A stretch of 64,000 nt of DNA from Leptospira mtsangambouensis (lineage in GTDB: Bacteria; Spirochaetota; Leptospiria; Leptospirales; Leptospiraceae). The notes under the pieces were generated by a model. That model was not told the origin of the DNA. It saw nothing but the letters and a program-made list of their open reading frames with translations, and made no database searches. The translations under genes were made by a program, and so were the position numbers. Every line of letters starts with the position of its first letter. Within the stretch, counting starts at the first letter, position 1. The stretch lies in the NCBI RefSeq assembly GCF_004770475.1, contig NZ_RQHK01000017.1, positions 558,001 to 622,000 on the forward strand, in the 5' to 3' direction. Positions 44,850 to 54,300 of this stretch are shown here, piece after piece.

Positions 44850-46520
44850 TTAGTTTGGTCTATAACTGTAAGCTTCAGGAGAAACAACTCCGGTCCAAAA
44901 GTTCGCCTGGAATTGTAGGTAAACTCTTCTATCATCAATCGGCATTGCATTTCCCGTGCTTGGATTTACATCAAACTGATTGCCAAGGACTTGGTAATAA
45001 AGTTGAGCTTTAAAATGGTGTTTGTCACCGAACAAGTTCAAACCTGCCCAATACACTCGTAATGAATCGGTAGGATCCACTTTTCCATTTCGATTGAAAT
45101 CACCTTGGATAAATTCATATTTAAACACAGGCATGATGTAGTAACGATCCAAAAAGGGAATATTGTAACCAATCGTTCCATGGTATCCAAATAAATCATT
45201 GGAAGCTGCTCCACCAAACTTTGTATAGGCGCCAGACAAGTAGAATCCTTTATAAGTAAAGGTACTATCGTATGTATGACCCACAAGTCCCATTTTCGGT
45301 CGAGCCAGGGTTGGAACAGAGTTCTGAACCAAAAAGTTAGGATTTCCATTGGCATCCAAACTTCCTCGATCGGGATTAGATCCTTGGGCAGTTAACAATT
45401 GAATTCCACTGGTTGTCCCTGGAGTGTATTCCGGAACATAAAGTGCTGGCGTGATTAAGTTCTGAGTTTGGACATAACCCGCACCAACAGACCATTTCAA
45501 TTCTCGTTGGAAAATTTCTTCCCCTTCTTGCCAGTTCACAGTTTTCCCATCAGACTCTCGTTTGAGTCCACCAAACACGTTTACTTGTGCACGAGCGTAG
45601 TAAATAGGAGAGGTGTTCACTGCACCATATCGGTTAGCGGTCGTTAAATCTTGTCTTCTCCCTGTTCCGTAGTCACCACCACCACCTTTTCCATTACTCA
45701 CCATCAATGAAAGTTGTAAGTATCTTTCCCATTTATGATCAATTTCTTTCAGAGGAGTTGCTTGGATCATCACACCATTATCAAACTGAGGAATGGCATT
45801 CACGATCATACTTCGTTCTAAAGTAACAAAGTTTGCAGAAGATTGTAAATACTCCCGGCTGAATTGAGTAGGCAATTGTCCAAACACAAATCGTAAACCA
45901 CCGTAAGGAATTTTTGCATAAGCAAAAGCTTCGTGAATATAACCACGGTTGTCTTTTAATCTAGTATTTGTCACATAACTAGTGGTAGCTGGTCTACCGT
46001 TGGCATCCAAATAGTTTAAAGTGCTAGTAGTTTGGACCACATCTGGTCGGTTGAGCATATTTTCCAAACGAAGTTGGATGTTTGTTCCCCACCAATCGTT
46101 TTCATATTGAGCACCCAACCGTAAACGACGGAAGTTCCAATCCACGGTATTAAAATCACGATGTCCATTATTGAAAAGAGAGTCCTGCGATCCTGAAACT
46201 CCGCGAAATTGAATCCGACCATAAATCGTTAATTTTTCTTTGGTCGTATCATCGGGCCTGTGAGCAAAGGCATCGGGAAGGGTAGTTGTATTCCCATTCT
46301 TTAAAGGACGGTTGTATTCTACTTTCACTCGGTTGGGGCCTGGTTTGGTAAAAATTTGGCCCGATTCCGTGTCTTCGTAAAACTCTTGGTAAACTTTCGC
46401 TTGTGGTTCTTTCGTTTCTTTTTTATGGTCTTTGGCTTCCGTTTGGGGAGCTTCTGGTTCCGCAGAAACTGTCCCTACAAAGATGAGGAAGGCCAAAATG
46501 GCTTTTGAGATAGTCTTCAT
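44850..46520 (-). CDS. outer-membrane porin (OprO/OprP-like barrel)
   Basis: 556 residues. Signal peptide (about 1-20, cleaved after VSA), a charged linker rich in Glu/Lys, then a long beta-barrel with alternating aromatic strands beginning KLTIYGRIQFRG and including LRLGAQYEND and WWGTNIQLRLEN, typical of phosphate-selective-porin-like proteins. An RNGKVDPTDS loop resembles a calcium-binding Asp-rich turn. Substrate unknown. Co-directional with the small lipoprotein. Confidence 0.78.
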   Translation of the reverse strand: MKTISKAILAFLIFVGTVSAEPEAPQTEAKDHKKETKEPQAKVYQEFYEDTESGQIFTKPGPNRVKVEYNRPLKNGNTTTLPDAFAHRPDDTTKEKLTIYGRIQFRGVSGSQDSLFNNGHRDFNTVDWNFRRLRLGAQYENDWWGTNIQLRLENMLNRPDVVQTTSTLNYLDANGRPATTSYVTNTRLKDNRGYIHEAFAYAKIPYGGLRFVFGQLPTQFSREYLQSSANFVTLERSMIVNAIPQFDNGVMIQATPLKEIDHKWERYLQLSLMVSNGKGGGGDYGTGRRQDLTTANRYGAVNTSPIYYARAQVNVFGGLKRESDGKTVNWQEGEEIFQRELKWSVGAGYVQTQNLITPALYVPEYTPGTTSGIQLLTAQGSNPDRGSLDANGNPNFLVQNSVPTLARPKMGLVGHTYDSTFTYKGFYLSGAYTKFGGAASNDLFGYHGTIGYNIPFLDRYYIMPVFKYEFIQGDFNRNGKVDPTDSLRVYWAGLNLFGDKHHFKAQLYYQVLGNQFDVNPSTGNAMPIDDRRVYLQFQANFWTGVVSPEAYSYRPN

Positions 46521-46782
46521 TCGATTCTAGTCATGACTGATTTGGATTTATGACACCGGAGGTTCTCGTCCGATTCAATGTTTCAGTCTGGTTACAAACG
46601 TATTGAAGTACTGTTGGGATTGGATGACAGAAATGTTACAATTTGGTTACAGGTCCCAGGATAGGGAAAAATTTGTTCGTTTTTTTAGCAAAACTTCGGT
46701 TTGTTACAAACCAAAAGGAAGATTGTTACAAAAACATCACGGATTGATGATCAACGAATTGGAGATTCGATTCGGTTTGTTA

Positions 46783-46860
46783 GGCGGCTCCGCTGGCGCG
46801 GACCGGGCTCTCCGCTCCAATCTTTCCTACGGAAAGGATTTCCGCTACGATCCCTTCCGC
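46783..46860 (-). repeat. GC-rich structured element behind a chemoreceptor gene
   Basis: A GC-rich 78-base block in an AT-rich gap of 349 bases (46521-46869) that holds no credible gene. On the minus strand it begins GGGATCGTAGCGGA just after the chemoreceptor stop and can form several hairpins: GGAT/ATCC, CTTTCC-GTA-GGAAAG and GCGGA/TCCGC, with repeated AGCGGA units. It looks like a dispersed palindromic repeat or a structured 3' element. Confidence 0.5.
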
Positions 46861-46869
46861 TTTAGTTCC

Positions 46870-48861
46870 CTACAATTGAAACTGGTCGCAAATCCCTTTC
46901 AATTTGTCAGCCGTATTGGAAAGATTTCTCGCTGAAGAAGACATTTCTTCCGCCCCTGCAGCCGTGTTGACGGTATGTTCGTTGATTTGGGTGATGACAT
47001 CGGTAATTTCTCTGACGGCCCCTCTTTGTTCATCTGCCGCCACTTTGATTTGGTCCGATTCCCCTTTCACAACAATTGAGTTTTCCAAAACTGATTGGTT
47101 GATTTCTGATTGAGAGCCCATAACCGTATAGAGTGAATCCATAGCTTCGGAAACTCCATTGATGTTTCGGATGATCTCTTGGATGAGAGAAGTGGAAGAC
47201 TGGATGCTTTTAGCCCCTCCATCCAACTCCTTTGAGTTTTTGCCGATCATTTCTGAAATCGATTTGATAGAAGAGGCGGTCCGAATGGAAAGTTTGGAAA
47301 TCTCTTCCGCCACCACAGCAAATCCTCTCCCTGCATCTCCGGCCCGAGCCGCTTCAATGGCAGCATTGAGTGCCAATAGTTGTGTTTGGTCTGAAATTTC
47401 GTTGATAATGGCAATGATGGCCTTCATCTCGTCTGATGATTTTAAAATATTGCTAATCATATCATTCATACCAGTGAGCGACTCTTCGCCTTCTTTTGCC
47501 TGGTTGGATATGGATTTCATTCGACCCAAAGTCAAATTGATTTCATCTGCAACACGTTTGACACTATCTGCAAGTTCTTGGATTTTTATTTGGAATTGAG
47601 AAATGTTATGATGTTGGATATCAATTGAACCAGTAATGTTTTCCATACTCGCAGACATTTCTTCTACTGTAGCTGACATCTGTTCGGTGGAAGCTGCCGT
47701 TGCTTGTGCACCTCCGGAAAAACTATCAGAACTAGAGGAAAGTTGTCCTGCGCTGGAAGCAAGCTCCTGCGATATAAATTGAATCTCTGATACACTTTTA
47801 CGAAGACTCTGTAAAAAGAGATTGGTATCACCACTGAGTTCTCCAATTTCATCATCGTGGATGATGGCTAGTGATTGGCTTAGGTCACCTGCAGACATTT
47901 TTTTGAAAAGATCTCTAAGTCCTGCAATGGGTTTCAGTCTTTGGGTGATCAATCGATACAAAGCAAAAACAGAAAGAGCCAAAATAAGAAAGGCAAAGAC
48001 ACCTATCTTCAATAACATATCATGAACAACGGTAAGGATTTCACCTTTGGACGCAATGGTAGCCAGTCTTATGTTGTATTGGCCTACATCAATCACTGTC
48101 GCAATTTTTTCTTTGCCGAAAAAATATTCCATATGTTCATCGGATTTGAGAGAGAGTAATTTTTTTCCCCAATCTAATTTTTGGAGATCCAACTTTAAGA
48201 TTAACGACTTATCAGGATGTCCGATGACTTGTCCTTCTTTATCCGTAATTGCAATAAAACCTTCTTTCCCAATTTTCACATCCTTTACGACTTCATCAGT
48301 GAGATGGTTGAGAGAAATTGCAAAGGCAAAGATTGCCACCACTTGTTTTCCTTGGAACACAGGCATGGTCAATACGGCTACTGGCTCTTGGGTAACGGGG
48401 GAACGATTTACTTTACTCAAAAGAGGTTTTCCCTCGAGAACAGCTTTGATATTGGCATCAAAACCTGTGTTGCCCCATCGAAATCCAATGGCCTTGCCAG
48501 TGGCATCAGAAAAAACCATTGGGTTCTCTTCCGCTGTGGACAAAAAAACATTTTCGTAAAATCCAAATTTATGACTGATATTGGCTAGGAGAAGATCTAG
48601 GTACTTTCGATCTTTTTTAATACAACGTTCTGCAAATTCTGGATTAGAGGCAGTTAGTTCAGCTAAAAGAAATTGTTCGTCAAAAAAATTCTGAATGTGT
48701 TTGCCGGAGAGCCTTGCGATGTTTTTCATTTCGCCGATATAGGCATTGACAATGTATTCTTTGCCTATGAAGTACGCAAACGACGAGACCCCTACGGTTA
48801 AAACCATAATGACAGAAACACTCAGGGTGATGATTACGATCTTTAGGCTATTGAATTTCAT
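46870..48861 (-). CDS. dCache-type methyl-accepting chemotaxis protein
   Basis: 663 residues. TM1 (about 8-31), a periplasmic double-Cache ligand domain (about 35-280, with KIGKEGFIAITDKEGQVIGHP), TM2 (about 285-307), HAMP (about 308-362) and a signalling coiled coil whose tip [33 protein letters not shown] is conserved. dCache domains bind small ligands such as amino or organic acids. Single gene with a 244-base upstream region; the GC-rich element lies directly behind its stop. Confidence 0.92.
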   Translation of the reverse strand: MKFNSLKIVIITLSVSVIMVLTVGVSSFAYFIGKEYIVNAYIGEMKNIARLSGKHIQNFFDEQFLLAELTASNPEFAERCIKKDRKYLDLLLANISHKFGFYENVFLSTAEENPMVFSDATGKAIGFRWGNTGFDANIKAVLEGKPLLSKVNRSPVTQEPVAVLTMPVFQGKQVVAIFAFAISLNHLTDEVVKDVKIGKEGFIAITDKEGQVIGHPDKSLILKLDLQKLDWGKKLLSLKSDEHMEYFFGKEKIATVIDVGQYNIRLATIASKGEILTVVHDMLLKIGVFAFLILALSVFALYRLITQRLKPIAGLRDLFKKMSAGDLSQSLAIIHDDEIGELSGDTNLFLQSLRKSVSEIQFISQELASSAGQLSSSSDSFSGGAQATAASTEQMSATVEEMSASMENITGSIDIQHHNISQFQIKIQELADSVKRVADEINLTLGRMKSISNQAKEGEESLTGMNDMISNILKSSDEMKAIIAIINEISDQTQLLALNAAIEAARAGDAGRGFAVVAEEISKLSIRTASSIKSISEMIGKNSKELDGGAKSIQSSTSLIQEIIRNINGVSEAMDSLYTVMGSQSEINQSVLENSIVVKGESDQIKVAADEQRGAVREITDVITQINEHTVNTAAGAEEMSSSARNLSNTADKLKGICDQFQL

Positions 48862-49047
48862 TTTCTCCTATCCTAACAAAAACAAATAGAATCATATGTC
48901 ATGATCTTTCGAATTCATTTGTCAAACCACATATAAGGACGATTTGTACTAACTATTTCTATCCCAAATCTTTTTGGATTTTTTTGGAGAAATGTTTTTG
49001 TGAACTATCTCTATTTTCGGAATCATTGGGGTTAATTTTGAAACCTT

Positions 49048-49068
49048 AAAACGAATATAATTCGTTTT
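49048..49068. terminator. AT-rich hairpin downstream of DUF3052 gene
   Basis: AAAACGAAT / ATTCGTTTT is a 9-bp perfect stem with a 3-base loop, 37 bases past the DUF3052 stop on the minus strand. It may be a weak terminator or an operator for the dCache chemoreceptor promoter region (48862-49105). Confidence 0.4.
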
Positions 49069-49105
49069 TGAGCTTTTTCACAATAGGAGGGGTTGTTTTT
49101 CTTTT

Positions 49106-49516
49106 TTATCGATTCTCTTTTCGGATGACCAATTTTAATCCCGACCATGTTTCATCCACGGCACAAACTTTAATATCCACAAGTCCCAACTCAAAGGCAA
49201 AATCTCGGATTAGATTTTCATTCATATCGGAAGGAATCTTCGAAGTTTTTTTCGGCCAAGAAATCCAAATCATTCCATTTGGTTTTAGGAATTTGATTAG
49301 TTTTGGTAACTTTTCATTGTACTCTTTGGATGTTGTGGTGAAAAAATGAATCATATCCATTCCGGATTTTGGTTTGTCTAGGATCTGGATTTGTTTGGGA
49401 AAACTGCCCCAGGTTTTGGTAAAATCTTTGGAGGGAAGATTGATGAAATGGAGGATCATATTTTCTTTGATCCCTAACTTTTCAACTAGTGGTTTTCCAG
49501 AATACCCTGCAGTCAT
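49106..49516 (-). CDS. DUF3052-family protein
   Basis: 136 residues. The N-terminus GYSGKPLVEKLGIKENM and the C-terminal ENLIRDFAFELGLVDIKVCAVDETWSGLKLV are hallmarks of DUF3052, small cytoplasmic proteins of unknown function. WISWPKK in the middle is also typical. Stands alone between two chemoreceptor genes in opposite orientations. Confidence 0.8.
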   Translation of the reverse strand: MTAGYSGKPLVEKLGIKENMILHFINLPSKDFTKTWGSFPKQIQILDKPKSGMDMIHFFTTTSKEYNEKLPKLIKFLKPNGMIWISWPKKTSKIPSDMNENLIRDFAFELGLVDIKVCAVDETWSGLKLVIRKENR

Positions 49517-49755
49517 AACTTACTTCTCCATCCTTTTCATTTTTGGATGAGTCAATCATCTCGTATTTTCCCGAAAAGAGAAAATTAAGGTTTTAGATTC
49601 TTTCTAATGTCCCCACAAATTGCCGGAGGTTTGTCTGCCCGTACGGTTCGTTCCAGTTTAAAAAATGTAAATTTCTTAGAAAAATTGCAAAAATACAGAT
49701 CATTTCTAAGTGTTTTGATCCGTAGATGAATATTACCAATAAAATATTGCGCCTA

Positions 49756-49772
49756 ATCACCATTCTGGTGAT
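49756..49772 (+). promoter_or_regulatory. short hairpin in the leader of the second six-TM chemoreceptor
   Basis: ATCACCA-TTC-TGGTGAT, a 7-bp perfect stem with a 3-base loop, ends 20 bases before the GTG start and just before the GAGG ribosome-binding site. Confidence 0.35.
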
Positions 49773-49792
49773 GTAATGAATCGAGGTATTTA

Positions 49793-51358
49793 GTGTTATC
49801 AATTGCAGATCTTTGGAAACAAGGGAAAATCATCATTAACAGAATCAGATTTGGTTTGGTTCTTTTATTCCTTCTCGCTATGATCGGGGCCAAGGACGAG
49901 TTCCAACCAAAGATGTTTTTGATCCATATGGTCGGAACATGCACCATGGGATTCTATTGTGCTGTTGCCTATTTTTTAGAAAGAAAATCAAACCCTCCCA
50001 CTTGGTTTCATAAATCATTGATATTACTTGATACATTAGTCCTTGGTGGCACTATCATTATGGACTGTACTCTTAGTTTAAAAGAAGCACAAGCAGCACT
50101 TGCCAATGCAGTGGTGTATTTCATTTTCTTTTTTAATGCTATCTACTCTGGTTTTTTAGGTGATCGAAAATTTGTTTTATTAAACTCATTTATCGGTGCC
50201 ACTACTTCCGCAATTGCTTTGTACTGCGCTGTAACAATTGGAGGAATCAAACTTTCTGTTGACCCAGAGCTCTCTCGTCAATTGGGTTATGTAGGTATGG
50301 CGGGCGAAGTAATGAAGCCAATATTTATTATGATTGCCGGTTATATTGTTAGTTTATTGGTGCAGCTCCTAACAAAGATTAGTTCCCTTGCTGAAATCAA
50401 AGCGGATGAAGCGGAACTTCTTTTAAACCAAACCAAAGAAAGAAATAAAATTTCAGCAAATGCAGCAGTCAAACTCGAAAGTTCTATCACCAACTTCAGT
50501 AACTTTGTTTCGCAAACATCTGTGAAATTAGAATCGCAGGCCGCTTCCTTAGAAGAAATCACTGCTGTTATTTCCGAACTCTCCAGTTCATTCGAATCAA
50601 ATGGATCTTCCATTGAAGAACAAAACAATAAAGTCCAAGGAATGGTAGCAGATACCGAAATTCTAAAAGAAACTGTGGACCAAATTCTTGTTCAAAGTGA
50701 ACGACTTGTTGAAATTGCAGAGATCAACAAAAAAGAAAGTATGTCTGTGACAGAAGTAGCTGACCAAACGGCAAACCATTTGGAATCCATCCAATCTTCT
50801 TTTGACCAGGTTAACGAAATCAACAATATCGTTGCTGAAATTGGAGAAAAAACAAACTTACTAGCGTTAAACGCATCGATTGAAGCGGCAAGGGCTGGAG
50901 ATGTTGGAAAAGGATTTGCCGTTGTGGCAAATGAAGTTAGTAAACTGGCTGAGTTTACGAAAAACAACGTAAAACGAATTTCCGTCGTAGTTAAAAGTTC
51001 CAAAGAAATCATTGCCAATGCTAGAAATGCATCCAAAGAAACTGGTGAGTTGGCAAAATCACAAATTGATCGTTTGAACCAAACTTTGGTTGAAATCCAA
51101 GACATGAACCGCTTGTATGTAGAGCAAAGAAATACTCTCTCTGCCATTCTAACAGAACTGGGACAAATTCGTGAACTATCCAAACAAATTTCTGAATCCA
51201 CCAAAGAACAGTTACTCGGTCAAAAAGAAGCATCCAAAGGAATTGTCCAACTAGAAATGGAGGTCAACGAAATTAGCCGTGCCTCCAAAGACCTTGAAGA
51301 ACATATCGAAATGATTAAAGATGAATCCAATAAATTGGCATCTATGAGCCAAAGTTAG
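49793..51358 (+). CDS. six-TM methyl-accepting chemotaxis protein, paralogue
   Basis: 521 residues. GTG start with GAGG 7 bases upstream. Same layout as the 36.4-kb receptor: six hydrophobic segments in the first 200 residues, no HAMP, then a coiled coil with [32 protein letters not shown]-termini align ([13 protein letters not shown] against [26 protein letters not shown] against PPEWFHKLLIIFD), so the two arose by duplication. Monocistronic here, unlike the operon-linked copy. Confidence 0.9.
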   Translation: MLSIADLWKQGKIIINRIRFGLVLLFLLAMIGAKDEFQPKMFLIHMVGTCTMGFYCAVAYFLERKSNPPTWFHKSLILLDTLVLGGTIIMDCTLSLKEAQAALANAVVYFIFFFNAIYSGFLGDRKFVLLNSFIGATTSAIALYCAVTIGGIKLSVDPELSRQLGYVGMAGEVMKPIFIMIAGYIVSLLVQLLTKISSLAEIKADEAELLLNQTKERNKISANAAVKLESSITNFSNFVSQTSVKLESQAASLEEITAVISELSSSFESNGSSIEEQNNKVQGMVADTEILKETVDQILVQSERLVEIAEINKKESMSVTEVADQTANHLESIQSSFDQVNEINNIVAEIGEKTNLLALNASIEAARAGDVGKGFAVVANEVSKLAEFTKNNVKRISVVVKSSKEIIANARNASKETGELAKSQIDRLNQTLVEIQDMNRLYVEQRNTLSAILTELGQIRELSKQISESTKEQLLGQKEASKGIVQLEMEVNEISRASKDLEEHIEMIKDESNKLASMSQS

Positions 51359-51441
51359 TTCTTAATTTTAAAATTTCGATCCAAACCAAGTGAACCTAAT
51401 TTCATTTTTATAAGATTAGGTTTCACTTTTATATTTTTACA

Positions 51442-52302
51442 TCATCCTTCTTTTAAAAAACCAATGATTTCATCTTTTACACTCTCGGTACGCAAAATCA
51501 TTTTGTGACCAAGCCCTTTTGTTTGGACTAACTTAGAATTTTTCCATGCCTTTGAAACCGCAAGCCCCATAGCAAAAGGAATTTCCAAATCATCTTCATC
51601 ATGAATCACAAGAAGGGAATTATCAAATTTTGGTCCTGCTTTTCCTAAATCCAAACTACTGAGAGGTTGTTTCACCTTTCGTTCTAAAATAATTCGCATG
51701 GATTCACTTTCATCTTCAGTCAATTGATAGTATGTACTAAAACTTTTTCTAAGAATTTCCAATCGTAAGGGTGGAGCAATGTAAATCAATTTATTGGCAC
51801 TTACACCTAATTCTTGTGCTACGGTTGCGACAGCTCCACCAAATGAATGTGTAATGATATAATCTGGATTTCCAATTTCTTCTACGAGTCTACGTACCAT
51901 CTTTGCAGATAAAACAATATTAGAATATCGACCTGAAGAAAAGCCGTGTCCAGGCAAATCAATTCCAATGACATTATAACCTTCTTCAATAAGGGCAGGA
52001 ACAATTCTTGCAAAATTTCCCGTATGTCCATTCCAACCATGGACAAGAAGTACGGTTTCTTTCTCTCCCTTCCAGTGAAAGTATTGGATGCGATGTTCTT
52101 TTTCTCGAAATTCTTTTTGTTCTGCTAGAGATAACACATCCATTTCCTTTCTGGAAGGTTTTTGTTTTTGTGTGGATAAAAAATACCCAGCGGCCACATA
52201 ACCCAAGAATGCGGGCTTCCTTCTCGCAAAAGCCCATTTTTCGTCCATGCTGAATGGGTAAGACCTATTTAAAGTACGAACGATCGTGCTATTTGTTTCC
52301 AT
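51442..52302 (-). CDS. alpha/beta hydrolase
   Basis: 286 residues. Oxyanion loop LLVHGWNGHTGN, nucleophile elbow ITHSFGGA (Ser), acid in HDEDDLEIP and His in GLGHKMI. The start at 52302 has AAGAGG 9 bases upstream; an ATG at 52248 is an alternative. Its first codons contain a TetR-type operator shared with the promoter of the tetR gene 41 bases upstream, so repression by that regulator is likely. Substrate unknown. Confidence 0.82.
   Translation of the reverse strand: METNSTIVRTLNRSYPFSMDEKWAFARRKPAFLGYVAAGYFLSTQKQKPSRKEMDVLSLAEQKEFREKEHRIQYFHWKGEKETVLLVHGWNGHTGNFARIVPALIEEGYNVIGIDLPGHGFSSGRYSNIVLSAKMVRRLVEEIGNPDYIITHSFGGAVATVAQELGVSANKLIYIAPPLRLEILRKSFSTYYQLTEDESESMRIILERKVKQPLSSLDLGKAGPKFDNSLLVIHDEDDLEIPFAMGLAVSKAWKNSKLVQTKGLGHKMILRTESVKDEIIGFLKEG
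52271..52287. promoter_or_regulatory. TetR operator copy 1 (hydrolase)
   Basis: AAAGTACGAACGATCGT; matches copy 2 at 52946-52962 in 15 of 17 positions and has an inverted ACGA...TCGT core. Lies within the first codons of the hydrolase gene, where a bound repressor could block transcription. Confidence 0.5.
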
Positions 52303-52343
52303 AATTCAAAACCTCTTGTAAAAAATTCTATCTCAATTCCTTT

Positions 52344-52940
52344 TCAAATATCGTATTGGTGTCGTTTGATTAATTCGTTAAAACTTTGTTTGGTTCTTTT
52401 TTCAGCGTTTTTGTCTTCCAAAAGCCGGTTATAAAAATGAAAACCTAAGATCAGTCCCCAGATCTCTTGCACCATTTTGTCTACATTTGTATTCGCATCT
52501 AACTCTAAAGTGTCTTTTGCATCTTGTACAAATTGTTTTAAAGTCTTTTGCCAACTGAGTTGTGTTTTTTTCAAATGATCTCTTACCACACCGGGCCTAT
52601 CGTCAAATTCCGAACTAGATGACAAAAACAAACATCCTCCGGGTAGGCTATCCGTATTTGCCCACGACAACCACATCTGAAACGCTGTTTTTAGTCTGGT
52701 TAACCCGGGTTTGGTTTTCAGTGCAGGATACACAACATTCCTTCGGAATAGTTCGCTTCCAACCCTTAGGACTTCGATTTGGAGATTTTCTTTGGAAGCA
52801 AATTTACCAAATAGTCCACTTTTGGACATTCCCAATTCATCGGCAAGAGATCCTATGGTAAGTCCTTCCAATCCTTGGATGCTTGCCATTTGGACTGCTT
52901 TGTCCAAAATCATTGATTTTGTGTCCTCTCCCTTGCCCAT
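52344..52940 (-). CDS. TetR-family transcriptional regulator
   Basis: 198 residues from the ATG at 52940; the frame is open 40 codons further but the TetR domain starts here (GEDTKSMILDKAVQMAS). HTH GLTIGSLADELGMSKSGLFGKFASKENL (about 24-51) is canonical; the C-terminal domain (YPALKTKPGLTRL, GGCLFLSSSSEFDDRPG) matches the TetR subgroup with a GGCLF motif. Directly upstream of the co-directional hydrolase gene and divergent from the LURP-one-related gene. Operator copies at its own promoter and in the hydrolase start suggest autorepression plus control of the hydrolase. Confidence 0.87.
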   Translation of the reverse strand: MGKGEDTKSMILDKAVQMASIQGLEGLTIGSLADELGMSKSGLFGKFASKENLQIEVLRVGSELFRRNVVYPALKTKPGLTRLKTAFQMWLSWANTDSLPGGCLFLSSSSEFDDRPGVVRDHLKKTQLSWQKTLKQFVQDAKDTLELDANTNVDKMVQEIWGLILGFHFYNRLLEDKNAEKRTKQSFNELIKRHQYDI

Positions 52941-52945
52941 AAATA

Positions 52946-52962
52946 AAAGTACGACCGTTCGT
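52946..52962. promoter_or_regulatory. TetR operator copy 2 (tetR promoter)
   Basis: AAAGTACGACCGTTCGT, six bases upstream of the tetR start and in the 114-base spacer shared with the divergent LURP-one-related gene. Near-palindromic core ACGAccgtTCGT. Confidence 0.5.
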
Positions 52963-53054
52963 TTAATTTCGTAAAGTACTTTTTTGATTCTCGGAAACCA
53001 AATTGTGTTATTTTTTGACTTGAGTTTGTCTGAGATTCGATAGAATCGTGGCCT

Positions 53055-53633
53055 ATGCAACAGTACACATTTAACAAATATTTTGCTAAAAAAAGTTTTT
53101 TGAAAATCTTTGGTGGTGAAATTCGTATTTTTGATGAGAACAAAAACAACCTTCTCTTTTTCGTAAAACAGAAAGCTTTTAAATTAAAAGAAGACATTAC
53201 AGTTTACGCAGATGAAACAAAAACAAAAGAACTTTTAAAAATAAAAGCGCGTAGTATGATCGATTTTTCTGCGATTTACGATGTTGTGGATGTTTCTTCG
53301 AATGAACCTATTGGATCACTTCGTAGAAAAGGATTCAAATCGATATTAAAAGATTCTTGGGAAATTTTAGACACCAAAGACCAAGTGATTGGCTCTATTG
53401 ATGAAGATAGTATGTTGAAAGCAATCCTTCGCCGTTTTTTAACTAATTTAATTCCTCAAACTTTTTTCATCACAATCAACAAGAATCATGTGGGAGTATT
53501 AAAACAAACTTTTAATCCTTTTGTTCCGCAGTTCAATATAGATTTTTCATCCGATACTGCAAACGCACTAGACCGACGATTGGGGATTGCCATTGTGATT
53601 TTGTTACAAATCATTGAAGGTAGACAACAATAG
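53055..53633 (+). CDS. LURP-one-related (LOR) family protein
   Basis: 192 residues. The pattern of short beta-strands with repeated units such as VKQKAFKLKEDITVYADE, DVVDVSSNEPIGSLRRKG and DTKDQVIGSIDEDS, ending in a helix (DRRLGIAIVILLQII), fits the Tubby-like LOR/scramblase fold. No biochemical function is established for bacterial members; lipid binding is suspected. Divergent from the TetR gene across a shared operator-bearing spacer, so possibly in the same regulon. Confidence 0.68.
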   Translation: MQQYTFNKYFAKKSFLKIFGGEIRIFDENKNNLLFFVKQKAFKLKEDITVYADETKTKELLKIKARSMIDFSAIYDVVDVSSNEPIGSLRRKGFKSILKDSWEILDTKDQVIGSIDEDSMLKAILRRFLTNLIPQTFFITINKNHVGVLKQTFNPFVPQFNIDFSSDTANALDRRLGIAIVILLQIIEGRQQ

Positions 53634-53690
53634 TTTTTTGAATTTGCAAAGTAATTTACAATCTCATGTTAAGGAAAAGATGGGACCTAT

Positions 53691-53722
53691 CACCTGCTAT
53701 CGTTAGATGGCAGGGAGACAGG
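53691..53722 (+). repeat. hairpin repeat element, copy 1
   Basis: CCTGCTATC-GTTA-GATGGCAGG is a 9-bp stem with a GTTA loop (53693-53714), followed by GAGACAGG. It matches the element at 55113-55144, with differences that preserve pairing. It lies in the gap after the DUF1579 gene. Downstream sequence AGCGCTTACCCC also recalls the second copy. Confidence 0.55.
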
Positions 53723-53757
53723 AAGGGTCAACCAACTCTAGAGGTGTTAGTTAGCGC

Positions 53758-54258
53758 TTACCCCACTTTCTTATAAAATGTCTCTGTCGCCTTTGATTCT
53801 TCGCCATCGGGTGAAATATTAAAAGCCGTTAGAGAAAATTCTTTTTCATTGAGGACCTGAATTTCGGTTCTCCAACCCCAAAGAGCTTCTCCATACTCAG
53901 GATTGCCATAAGAACCTAAGACAGAAAATCCGTTTCCTTTTGATTCTCCACTCGATAACATGATTTGAGTTCCCATATGAAAACTATCAATCCAAGAGCT
54001 TGTGTATCTTTTGTAAGGAATATCAAATCCAATGATCATCTTTCCTTCGAAGGGTTTTCCTTCCAGGCTACTGCGGTAATCCAGAGAAATGAAACGACCA
54101 CCAAACACACTAGTGATGGTGACTTCTGCCGCTGATTCATCTGCTAAAACATCTTTTTCAAACCAGGTTTTTGTGTTTCCTTGCCAGTGGCCAAGGAGCC
54201 GTTGTAGTTGATGATGAGGTCCATCTTTTAGAGAATCTTCAAATTTATTTGTCGTCAT
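53758..54258 (-). CDS. DUF1579-family protein
   Basis: 166 residues. LLGHWQGNTKTWFEKD near the N-terminus, GGRFISLDYRSSLEGKPFEGKMIIGFD in the middle and a C-terminal SKATETFYKK are typical of DUF1579, beta-rich calycin-like soluble proteins without known activity. Good RBS (AAGGAAG). Leftward, 42 bases after the DHFR-like gene, so probably one transcript. Flanked by two copies of a hairpin repeat, which marks the pair as a possible inserted block. Confidence 0.78.
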   Translation of the reverse strand: MTTNKFEDSLKDGPHHQLQRLLGHWQGNTKTWFEKDVLADESAAEVTITSVFGGRFISLDYRSSLEGKPFEGKMIIGFDIPYKRYTSSWIDSFHMGTQIMLSSGESKGNGFSVLGSYGNPEYGEALWGWRTEIQVLNEKEFSLTAFNISPDGEESKATETFYKKVG

Positions 54259-54300
54259 AGTAAAACTTCCTTTTAGCGAATCGATGCCAGATTTTTTTTC

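Noticed and set aside
46603..46935. 110-codon open frame on the plus strand
   Set aside because: It runs through the GC-rich repeat into the antisense of the chemoreceptor gene and has no family resemblance or good ribosome-binding site.
47159..48559. Long open frames antisense to the dCache chemoreceptor (and similar ones at 50.3-51.2 kb)
   Set aside because: Low-complexity Ser/Ala-rich translations expected from the reverse of coiled-coil receptor genes; no start signals.
53702..53708. GTTAGAT in both hairpin repeats, resembling an integron attC core site
   Set aside because: No matching inverse core site at attC distance, GTTA forms the hairpin loop rather than a paired arm, and no integrase gene is in the window.
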